Origin: BOG-938 sp048498155 | GTDB taxonomy: Bacteria; Pseudomonadota; Alphaproteobacteria; Caulobacterales; Caulobacteraceae | Length of the DNA stretch: 64,000 bases | Direction: 5' to 3' | NCBI GenBank assembly: GCA_048498155.1 | Contig: JBEHYN010000003.1 | Coordinates: forward strand, 1 to 64,000 | Part shown: one piece after another, positions 42,331 through 49,710 of the stretch | Position numbering within the stretch: the stretch's first letter is position 1 | Layout of the letters: each line of letters begins with the position of its first letter | The notes under the pieces: generated by a model | The model's input: only the letters and a program-made list of their open reading frames with translations | The model's database searches: none | What the model was told of the DNA's origin: nothing | Position numbers and translations under genes: made by a program

Positions 42331-43617
42331 ATGAGCAACGATTCTATGTCCGGCAAGACGGACCTCACCCGACGCGGCGTGCTTGGCGCCGCCGCCACCC
42401 TCGCCGCCGCCAAGGCCGCGTTTCCGGCCGGGGCCTTCGCTGCGGGCCGCGGACCTGAGACAACCAAGGCCAAGCTGGGCTTCATCGCCCTGACCGACTC
42501 CGCCCCCCTGATCATCGCCAAGGAACTGGGCCTATTCACCAAATACGGCATGCCCGACGTGGAGGTGCTGAAACAGGCTTCCTGGGCGGGGGTGCGCGAC
42601 AATCTCGTGCTGGGTTCCGACGGCGGAGGCATCGACGGCTCCCACATCCTGTCACCCATGCCCTATCTGCTAAGCACAGGCGCGGCGACAGGGGGCCGGC
42701 CCGTGCCCATGTACATCCTGGCGCGGCTCAATCTGAACGGCCAGGCGATCTCGGTCGGCAATGACCTGAAAGCAGTCAAGGTCGGGCTCAACAGCGCCGG
42801 CGCCAAGGCCAAGTTCGCCCAGCTCAAGGCGGCCAACAATATCGCCAAGGTGGCCATGACCTTCCGCGGCGGGACCCACGATCTGTGGGTGCGCTACTGG
42901 CTGGCGGCCAGCGGCATCAATCCGGAAACGGATTGCTCGATGATCGTCATTCCCCCGCCCCAGATGGTCGCCAATCTCAAGGCGGGAACGCAGGACGCCT
43001 TTTGCGTGGGCGAGCCTTGGGGCGCCCAGACGGTCAATCAGAAAATCGGCTACACCGCCTGCCTCACCAGTGAAATCTGGATGGATCATCCGGAAAAGGC
43101 GCTCGGCATGCGGGCCGACTGGGTCGACAAACATCCCAATGCCGCCAAGGCCATTCTGGCGGCGGTGATGGAGGCCCAGATCTGGTGCGACAAGATGGGC
43201 AACCGCCCCCAGATGTGTTCGGTCGCCTCCGCACGCCAGTACATCAACGTGCCCATGGGCGACATCCTGCCCCGCCTGCAGGGCAGTGTCGATTTTGGCG
43301 ATGGCCGCACGCTCAAGGCCTCGCCTCACATCATGAAGTTCTGGGCCAACAACGCCTCCTATCCGTTCAAATCCCACGATCTGTGGTTCCTGACGGAGGA
43401 CCAGCGCTGGGGCGCCCTGCCCGCCTCAACCAACAAGGCGGCGCTCATCAACAAGGTCAACCGTTCGGACCTGTGGCGCGAAGCGGCCAAGAGCCTCAAC
43501 GCCCCGGCGCCGGCTGGCGATAGCCGCGGCATCGAGAAATTCTTCGACGGCAAGGTGTTCGATCCGACCAATCCGGACGCCTATCTCGCCAGCCAGCCGA
43601 TCCGGAAGCCCGCTTAA
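42331..43617 (+). CDS. nrtA: Nitrate ABC transporter substrate-binding protein
   Basis: A 428-residue NrtA/CmpA-family binding protein. A twin-arginine signal is present (TDLTRRGVLGAAATLAAAKA, Arg14-Arg15), so it is exported folded by Tat. The binding fold includes KLGFIALTDSAPLIIAKELG and QDAFCVGEPWGAQTVNQKIG. It delivers nitrate/nitrite to NrtB and NrtC. A 12-bp hairpin follows its stop, which could raise its level relative to the permease. Confidence 0.92.
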   Translation: MSNDSMSGKTDLTRRGVLGAAATLAAAKAAFPAGAFAAGRGPETTKAKLGFIALTDSAPLIIAKELGLFTKYGMPDVEVLKQASWAGVRDNLVLGSDGGGIDGSHILSPMPYLLSTGAATGGRPVPMYILARLNLNGQAISVGNDLKAVKVGLNSAGAKAKFAQLKAANNIAKVAMTFRGGTHDLWVRYWLAASGINPETDCSMIVIPPPQMVANLKAGTQDAFCVGEPWGAQTVNQKIGYTACLTSEIWMDHPEKALGMRADWVDKHPNAAKAILAAVMEAQIWCDKMGNRPQMCSVASARQYINVPMGDILPRLQGSVDFGDGRTLKASPHIMKFWANNASYPFKSHDLWFLTEDQRWGALPASTNKAALINKVNRSDLWREAAKSLNAPAPAGDSRGIEKFFDGKVFDPTNPDAYLASQPIRKPA

Positions 43618-43633
43618 GCGCGGCTCCGTATGG

Positions 43634-43665
43634 TCCCGACGGCGGACATCCCCCCGCCGTCGGGA
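43634..43665 (+). other. Intercistronic hairpin after nrtA
   Basis: TCCCGACGGCGG (43634-43645) pairs with CCGCCGTCGGGA (43654-43665), a perfect 12-bp stem with an 8-base loop and no T-run. It stands between nrtA and nrtB, in the position where mRNA-stabilising hairpins are found in other binding-protein operons. Confidence 0.6.
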
Positions 43666-43685
43666 TCGACCCGCAGGAGACTTGC

Positions 43686-44585
43686 ATGACCACTTCCGCT
43701 CACAGCTTCAAGAAGGCGACGCCGGTGGCGGCTCCCAAGGCTGTGTCCGCCGCCCCTTCGGCCGCCCCTCGCGCTCTGAGCCGCGTGGCCGCAAGGCTGC
43801 GCCTCGCCGGCGCGGCGCTCGGGCGCAACCTCATCCCGCCCGGCCTAACCCTGCTGGTGATCCTGGCGGTTTGGCAATTGGCAGCCGGATCACACTCTGA
43901 CGGCTTGCCGGCGCCCCTGACCATCTGGACCGATTCACGGGAGTTGATCCTGCATCCCTTCTTCGATCATGGCGGGGTCGACAAGGGCCTGTTCTGGCAC
44001 ATTCTGACCAGCCTCCAGCGAGTTGCCATCGGCTTCGCCCTGGCGTCCGTGGTCGGGGTCGGGTTGGGGGTTCTGGTCGGCGTCAGCATCTGGGCTCACC
44101 GAGGCCTCGATCCGGTATTTCAGATCCTCCGCACCGTGCCGCCCCTGGCGTGGCTGCCCATCTCCCTGGCCATGTTTCACCAGGCTCAGCCTTCGGCCCT
44201 GTTCGTGATCTTTATCACCGCCGTCTGGCCGATCGTCATCAACACCGCCGCCGGGGTGCGCAATATCCCCCCCGATTACATCAATGTGGCGCGCGTGCTG
44301 CGGCTGTCGCCATTGGAGTTCTTCTTCAAGATCGTCCTGCCGGCCACCACCCCGCACGTCTTCACCGGCCTGCGCATCGGAGTCGGCATGAGTTGGCTGG
44401 CCATTGTCGCCTCCGAAATGCTGCTGGGCGGCGTCGGCATCGGCTTCTTTATCTGGGACCAATACAACGCCTCACGCATCAGCGACATCGTCGTGGCTCT
44501 GATTTGGGTCGGCGTGATCGGCTTCATCCTCGATCGCATGGTGGCCCTCACCGGTCGCCTCATCTCACGCGGCTCGGCCGTCTAG
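43686..44585 (+). CDS. nrtB: Nitrate ABC transporter permease
   Basis: A 299-residue inner-membrane permease with about six hydrophobic helices (LIPPGLTLLVILAVWQLAAG, VAIGFALASVVGVGLGVLVG) and the EAA loop (DYINVARVLRLSPLEFFFKI). The N-terminal 45 residues are Ala/Lys-rich and cytoplasmic. It forms the channel of the nitrate transporter. The ATPase gene follows after 13 bases. Confidence 0.93.
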   Translation: MTTSAHSFKKATPVAAPKAVSAAPSAAPRALSRVAARLRLAGAALGRNLIPPGLTLLVILAVWQLAAGSHSDGLPAPLTIWTDSRELILHPFFDHGGVDKGLFWHILTSLQRVAIGFALASVVGVGLGVLVGVSIWAHRGLDPVFQILRTVPPLAWLPISLAMFHQAQPSALFVIFITAVWPIVINTAAGVRNIPPDYINVARVLRLSPLEFFFKIVLPATTPHVFTGLRIGVGMSWLAIVASEMLLGGVGIGFFIWDQYNASRISDIVVALIWVGVIGFILDRMVALTGRLISRGSAV

Positions 44586-44598
44586 AAAGGCGCCCCAA

Positions 44599-45399
44599 AT
44601 GTCCAAGGCTTATCTGTCTATCGAAGCTGTCGGCGTCACCTTCACCAAGGGGACCGTCCACAGCGAGGTGCTACGCAATATTGAGCTTCAGGTTGACCGG
44701 GGCGAGTACGTCTCGATCATCGGCCATTCCGGTTGCGGCAAGTCGACCCTGCTTAATGTGGTGGCCGGTCTGCTTCCGGTGAGCACCGGCGCGGTCATCC
44801 TGGACAGCCAATCGGTCGATGAGCCCGGACCGGAGCGGGCGGTGGTGTTTCAGAACCACAGCCTGCTGCCTTGGCTGTCGGTCTATGAGAACGTCCGCCT
44901 AGCGGTGGACAAGGTGTTTTCGGGCAAGATGAACGGCGCCGAGCGCAACGATTGGACCCTGCATAATTTGGATTTGGTGCAGATGACCGCAGCGCGGAAC
45001 AAACGCCCAAGCGAGATATCCGGCGGCATGAAACAACGGGTCGGCATCGCCCGCGCCCTGGCCATGCAGCCCAAGGTGCTGCTGCTCGACGAGCCGTTCG
45101 GCGCCCTGGACGCCCTAACCCGCGCCCACTTGCAGGACAGCGTGATGGACATCCACGCCAAGCTGAAAAATACGGTGCTGATGATCACCCATGATGTTGA
45201 TGAGGCCACGCTGCTGTCCGATCGGATCGTGATGATGACCAATGGTCCGGCTGCCTCGATCGGCCAAATCCTGGCCGTCCCGCTGGAGCGCCCGCGCCGA
45301 CGGCTCGAACTGGCCAACTCCCCGGACTATATGCTGGCCCGGGCGGCGGTTCTGGAGTTCCTCTACGCCCGGCGCGCGCCGGCCATGGACGCCGCCTAG
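44599..45399 (+). CDS. nrtC: Nitrate ABC transporter ATP-binding protein
   Basis: A 266-residue ABC ATPase: Walker A GHSGCGKSTLLN, Q-loop VVFQNHSLLPWLSV, signature EISGGMKQRVGIARAL, Walker B VLLLDEPFGALDAL and switch His in MITHDVDEAT. It corresponds to the single-domain NrtD/NasD form; the C-terminal NrtA-like regulatory domain of cyanobacterial NrtC is absent. It is the last gene of the first nitrate operon. Confidence 0.93.
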   Translation: MSKAYLSIEAVGVTFTKGTVHSEVLRNIELQVDRGEYVSIIGHSGCGKSTLLNVVAGLLPVSTGAVILDSQSVDEPGPERAVVFQNHSLLPWLSVYENVRLAVDKVFSGKMNGAERNDWTLHNLDLVQMTAARNKRPSEISGGMKQRVGIARALAMQPKVLLLDEPFGALDALTRAHLQDSVMDIHAKLKNTVLMITHDVDEATLLSDRIVMMTNGPAASIGQILAVPLERPRRRLELANSPDYMLARAAVLEFLYARRAPAMDAA

Positions 45400-45462
45400 A
45401 CGGCTCGGCGCCGGAATTTGGGGCGCCCGGACGCCTAAAAGCCGTTGATTTGAACAGTAGGC

Positions 45463-45477
45463 GCCCAATGATTGTGC
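45463..45477. promoter_or_regulatory. NtrC-like imperfect dyad upstream of second leader
   Basis: GCCCAATGATTGTGC matches GCAC-N7-GTGC with one change and shares AAT.ATTGTGCG.. GCAGCG with the site at 40857. It sits about 78 bases before hairpin 1 of the second leader, the same relative place as in the first. Confidence 0.4.
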
Positions 45478-45554
45478 GGCGCAGCGCAATCGGGCCACGA
45501 GACGCTAAACGGCCTAATCGGCGGCCGCCGGTTGGCGCATCTTGGATCGGACAT

Positions 45555-45666
45555 CGCGGAGCAATGGCGTTTCGCGCGGCCGAGAGGCCAGCCTGGCAAG
45601 GTTGCCGGGGAATCGTTTCGGACAACGACGTCCGTCTGGGGATCGCACCCTGGGCGGGCGTTTTTT
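45555..45666 (+). promoter_or_regulatory. ANTAR-type antitermination leader, narK-nirBD-nasA operon
   Basis: Hairpin 1 (45555-45576) has an 8-bp stem and hexaloop AATGGC; hairpin 2 (45592-45609) has hexaloop AAGGTT. Both show A1 and G4, the ANTAR substrate rule. A GGCC-GAGA-GGCC hairpin lies between them. The terminator (45628-45661) has a continuous 14-bp stem (some G-T pairs), loop ATCGCA, and six T (45661-45666), 17 bases before the narK start. It aligns part by part with 40945-41061. Confidence 0.8.
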
Positions 45667-45683
45667 GCATTTTGGGAGATCGC

Positions 45684-46895
45684 ATGTCGATCAAAGCGAT
45701 GTTGAAGTCGGGCCACACGCCCACCTTGTTCTCCGCCTTCCTCTATTTCGATTTCAGTTTCATGGTCTGGGTGCTGTTGGGTCCTCTCGCGGTCCTGATC
45801 GGGACCGACCTGCAACTGAACGCGGCCCAGAAAGGGCTGATGGTCGCGGTTCCCTCCCTAGCCGGCGCGGTGCTGCGCGTGGTCAACGGCGTGCTGGTCG
45901 ATCGGATTGGTCCCAAGCGCACGGGAATTATTGGCCAGCTCATCGTGCTGGCGGGCCTGTTCACGGCCTGGCGGCTGGGCGTGCATAGCTTCACTCAAGT
46001 GCTGATGTTGGGCGCAGTGCTCGGCGTCGCCGGGGCCGCCTTCGCGGTGGCTCTGCCCCTGGCCTCGCGTTGGTATCCTCCCGAGCATCAGGGTCTGGCG
46101 CTCGGCATCGCCGGCGCGGGCAATTCCGGCACAGTGCTGGCCGCCCTGTTCGCCCCGAGCCTAGCCGCCCGGTTCGGCTGGACCAACGTCCTGGGCTTGG
46201 CGATGATTCCGCTCGCCGTCGCCTTCGCGGTCTTCGTATTGCTAGCCAAGGACGCACCCGGCCGCGCGCCGATCAAATCCGTCGGCGACTACCTGAAGGT
46301 GCTGGGCCAAGGCGACGCCTGGGGCCTCATGGGCCTTTACGCCGTGACCTTCGGCGGCTTCGTCGGCCTGTCGTCCTCCCTGCCGCTGTATTTCCACACC
46401 GAGTACGGCCTCAGCCCCGTCACCGCCGGCTTCTTCACTGCCGCCTGCGTCTTCGCAGGGTCGATGGTCAGGCCGGTGGGCGGCGCCCTGGCCGACCGCT
46501 ACGGCGGGGTGCGCGCCCTTCGCATTGTGTTCACGGTGGCCGCCATCGCCTTGACCGTGGTCAGTCTAGGGATGCCGAGCGTGGGGTTGGCGCTGGGCGC
46601 GATCATTGTCGGCATGCTGGCCCTCGGCATGGGCAACGGCGCTGTGTTCCAACTGGCCCCGCAACGTTTCCGCCGCGAAATGGGCCTGATGACCGGCCTA
46701 ATCGGCATGACCGGCGGCTTGGGTGGTTTCTATCTGGCCTCCAGCCTGGGGGTCTCCAAGCAGGCGACCGGCAGCTATCAGGCCGGGCTCCTGATCTTTG
46801 CCGGTCTGGCCTTCGTCGCCCTGCTGGGCCTGGGCGCCGTGCGCAAACGCTGGACCACCTGGTCCGCCCCCCAAGTCGCCCAGGCCCAGGCGTGA
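45684..46895 (+). CDS. narK: Nitrate/nitrite MFS transporter
   Basis: A 403-residue major-facilitator protein of the nitrate-nitrite porter group with about 12 helices. The nitrate signature segments GIAGAGNSGTVLAALFAPSL and GMGNGAVFQLAPQRFRREMG then MTGLIGMTGGLGGF are present. The ATG at 45684 is preceded by GGGAG and lies just after the leader terminator; the long upstream frame is the leader itself. It gives the locus a second nitrate uptake route besides NrtABC. Confidence 0.93.
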   Translation: MSIKAMLKSGHTPTLFSAFLYFDFSFMVWVLLGPLAVLIGTDLQLNAAQKGLMVAVPSLAGAVLRVVNGVLVDRIGPKRTGIIGQLIVLAGLFTAWRLGVHSFTQVLMLGAVLGVAGAAFAVALPLASRWYPPEHQGLALGIAGAGNSGTVLAALFAPSLAARFGWTNVLGLAMIPLAVAFAVFVLLAKDAPGRAPIKSVGDYLKVLGQGDAWGLMGLYAVTFGGFVGLSSSLPLYFHTEYGLSPVTAGFFTAACVFAGSMVRPVGGALADRYGGVRALRIVFTVAAIALTVVSLGMPSVGLALGAIIVGMLALGMGNGAVFQLAPQRFRREMGLMTGLIGMTGGLGGFYLASSLGVSKQATGSYQAGLLIFAGLAFVALLGLGAVRKRWTTWSAPQVAQAQA

Positions 46896-46905
46896 GGACA
46901 AGCGT

Positions 46906-49362
46906 ATGAGCAAGCAACGCCTCATCGTCGTCGGCAACGGCATGGCCGGTTGCCGGGCCGTGGAAGAAATCCTCAAGCGCGATCCCGACCGTTACGCCAT
47001 CACGGTGTTCGGCGCCGAGCCCAGGGTGAACTACAACCGGATCATGCTGTCCCCGGTCCTGGCGGGCGAGAAGCGTTACGAAGACATCATCATCAACGAT
47101 GAGGCTTGGTACCGCGACAACGGCATCGTCCTTCACGCCGGCCGCGCCGTCCTGTCCATCGATCTGGAGCATCGGCGGGTTCATGCCGAAGGCGGGCTGA
47201 CGGAGGCCTATGATCAACTGATCCTGGCCAATGGCTCCGACCCCGTGCGCCTGCCCCTGCCGGGGGCGGACCTGAAGGGCGTGGTCACCTTCCGCGATCT
47301 GGACGACGTCGAGGCGATGCTGGCGGCGGCTGAGCGACCCGGGTCAAAGGCAGTCGTGATCGGCGGCGGCCTGCTGGGCCTGGAGGCCGCCTATGGTTTG
47401 GCCCGGCGCGGCATGGACGCCACCGTTGTCCACCTGAATGACGTGCTGATGGAGCGCCAACTCGACGAGGCGGCCGGTTTCATGTTGGCGGAGGCCCTCA
47501 AGGCGCGCGGCGTGGCGACGGTGTTGGGCGCCCAATCCGAGGAGATCCTCGGCAAAGACGGACGAGTCAGCGGCCTCAAGCTCAAGGATGGCCGAGTCCT
47601 GCCCTGCGACCTGCTGGTCATGGCCGTCGGCATCCGTCCCAACGCGGCCCTGGCGCGCGCGGCAGGCCTGGAGGTCAATCGCGGCGTGGTGGTGGACGAT
47701 CAGATGCGCGCGTCCGATCCATCCGTGTTCGCCGTCGGCGAATGCGCCGAGCATCGCGGCGTCGCCTACGGCCTGGTCGCGCCGATCTGGGACATGTGCC
47801 GCACCCTGGCGGAAACCTTGACCGACGGCGATGCCGCCTATGCCGGTTCTGTGCTGTCGACGCGACTCAAGGTGTCGGGCGTAGACGTGTTTTCTGCTGG
47901 GAAATTCTCAGGCGGGGCGGGCTGCGAGGACGTGGTGTTCCGCGATGCAGGCCGCGGGGTCTACAAGCGTCTGGTGCTGGAGGACGGCAAGCTGACCGGC
48001 GCGGTCCTGTTCGGGGATGCGAGCGACGGCAATTGGTATTTCGACCTGATGCGCACAGGCGCCGACGTATCGGCAATGCGCGAGACCCTGGTGTTCGGCC
48101 AGGCGATCACGGAGGGCCTTCGAGGCTTGGACCCTAACGCGGCCGTTGCGGCCATGGCGGACTCCGCGGAGATCTGCGGCTGCAACGGCGTGTGCAAGGG
48201 GGCCATCACTGGCGCTATCGCCGGCCAGGGCTTGAGCACGCTCGATGAGGTGCGGGCGGTGACCAAGGCTTCCGCATCCTGCGGTTCCTGCACCCCCTTG
48301 GTCGAGCAGTTGCTCAAGCTGACTCTGGGCGACGGCTTCAAGCCCATGGAGGGGCCAAAATCCGTCTGTAAATGCACCCATTATCCCCACGACGAGGTGC
48401 GCCGACGCATCCTCTCGCAGGAGCTCAAGTCGATCCCGGCGGTCATGCAGGCCCTGGAATGGACCACGCCCGACGGCTGCGCCTCGTGCCGACCGGCCAT
48501 CAACTACTACCTGCTGTGCGCCTGGCCCGGAGAATATCGCGACGACAAGCAGTCCCGCTTCATCAATGAACGAGTGCACGCCAATATCCAGAAGGACGGA
48601 ACCTATTCGGTGGTGCCGCGCATGTGGGGCGGGGTAACCTCCTCGGCCGAGCTTCGCGCCATCGCCGATGTGGTCGACAAGTTCGACATACCCACCGTCA
48701 AATGCACCGGCGGCCAGCGCATCGATCTTTTGGGTGTGAAGAAAGACGACCTCCCGGCCGTCTGGTCCGATCTTAACGCAGCCGGGATGGTGTCCGGTCA
48801 TGCCTATGGCAAGGCCCTGCGCACGGTGAAGACCTGCGTCGGTTCCGAATGGTGCCGCTTCGGCACCCAGGACTCCACGGGCCTGGGCGTGCGGCTCGAG
48901 AAGTTCATGTGGGGCTCCTGGACTCCCGCCAAGCTCAAACTCGGCGTGTCTGGCTGCCCGCGCAACTGCGCCGAGGCGACCTGCAAGGACATCGGCGTGG
49001 TCTGTGTCGACAGCGGCTACGAAATTCACATCGGCGGCGCCGCCGGGCTGCATATCCGCGGCACGGAGCTTTTGACCAAGGTCGCCGATGAGGACGAAGC
49101 GGTCTGGACCATCTGCGCCATCACCCAGCTCTACCGCGAGGAAGCCTGGTACTTGGAGCGGATCTACAAGTGGATGGATCGTGTCGGCTTGGATTCAATC
49201 CGGACCCGGATCGAGGACCCGGAGCAGCGCCGCGCCCTCTACGACCGGTTCTCCTATTCCCAAAGGTTCTATCGCATCGACCCTTGGGCGCAGCGCGTCG
49301 CCGGTCGGCATACCGAAGAATTCACGCCCCTCAGCCGTCGCATGGAGTTCGAGCCCGCATGA
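46906..49362 (+). CDS. nirB: Assimilatory nitrite reductase, large subunit
   Basis: An 818-residue NirB: NAD(P)H/FAD-binding module (RLIVVGNGMAGCRAVEEILK; VIGGGLLGLEAAYGLARRG), BFD-like [2Fe-2S] region (EICGCNGVCKGAI, ASCGSCTPLVEQ), a second small Cys cluster (CKCTHY, GCASCRPAINYYLLC) and a C-terminal sirohaem/4Fe-4S sulfite-reductase-like domain (TCVGSEWCRFGTQDS, GCPRNCAEATCKDIG). It reduces nitrite to ammonium. The ATG at 46906 starts the FAD domain. nirD overlaps by 4 bases. Confidence 0.95.
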   Translation: MSKQRLIVVGNGMAGCRAVEEILKRDPDRYAITVFGAEPRVNYNRIMLSPVLAGEKRYEDIIINDEAWYRDNGIVLHAGRAVLSIDLEHRRVHAEGGLTEAYDQLILANGSDPVRLPLPGADLKGVVTFRDLDDVEAMLAAAERPGSKAVVIGGGLLGLEAAYGLARRGMDATVVHLNDVLMERQLDEAAGFMLAEALKARGVATVLGAQSEEILGKDGRVSGLKLKDGRVLPCDLLVMAVGIRPNAALARAAGLEVNRGVVVDDQMRASDPSVFAVGECAEHRGVAYGLVAPIWDMCRTLAETLTDGDAAYAGSVLSTRLKVSGVDVFSAGKFSGGAGCEDVVFRDAGRGVYKRLVLEDGKLTGAVLFGDASDGNWYFDLMRTGADVSAMRETLVFGQAITEGLRGLDPNAAVAAMADSAEICGCNGVCKGAITGAIAGQGLSTLDEVRAVTKASASCGSCTPLVEQLLKLTLGDGFKPMEGPKSVCKCTHYPHDEVRRRILSQELKSIPAVMQALEWTTPDGCASCRPAINYYLLCAWPGEYRDDKQSRFINERVHANIQKDGTYSVVPRMWGGVTSSAELRAIADVVDKFDIPTVKCTGGQRIDLLGVKKDDLPAVWSDLNAAGMVSGHAYGKALRTVKTCVGSEWCRFGTQDSTGLGVRLEKFMWGSWTPAKLKLGVSGCPRNCAEATCKDIGVVCVDSGYEIHIGGAAGLHIRGTELLTKVADEDEAVWTICAITQLYREEAWYLERIYKWMDRVGLDSIRTRIEDPEQRRALYDRFSYSQRFYRIDPWAQRVAGRHTEEFTPLSRRMEFEPA

Positions 49363-49706
49363 ACGCGATCATGAAGCCCTCAGTTTGGACAGACGTTGGG
49401 GCCGTGACCGACATCCCTCTGCGCGGCGCCAGGCGGGTCCCGGCGCCGGGCGGCGACATCGCCGTGTTCCGCACCGGCGACGGCGGAGTGTTCGCCTTGC
49501 GCGACGCCTGCCCACACAAGGGCGGACCGCTCAGCCAGGGCCTGGTCCACGGCCATTCGGTCGCCTGCCCCCTGCACAACTGGAACATCGATCTGGCCAC
49601 GGGTCAGCCGATGGGCGCTGATCGGGACAAGGGCTGCGCTCCGGTCATTCCCGTCAGGATCGTCGAGGGGCGGGTGTTTCTGGCCTCCACGGCAAGAGCG
49701 CCATAG
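49359..49706 (+). CDS. nirD: Assimilatory nitrite reductase, small subunit (Rieske)
   Basis: A 115-residue NirD with an intact Rieske [2Fe-2S] motif: Cys51-x-His53 (ACPHKGGPL) and Cys70-x2-His73 (CPLHNWNIDL). It is the electron-transfer subunit of the nitrite reductase. The start overlaps nirB's stop; an apparent upstream extension is an out-of-family artefact. The nitrate reductase gene begins 4 bases later. Confidence 0.94.
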   Translation: MNAIMKPSVWTDVGAVTDIPLRGARRVPAPGGDIAVFRTGDGGVFALRDACPHKGGPLSQGLVHGHSVACPLHNWNIDLATGQPMGADRDKGCAPVIPVRIVEGRVFLASTARAP

Positions 49707-49710
49707 GGCG

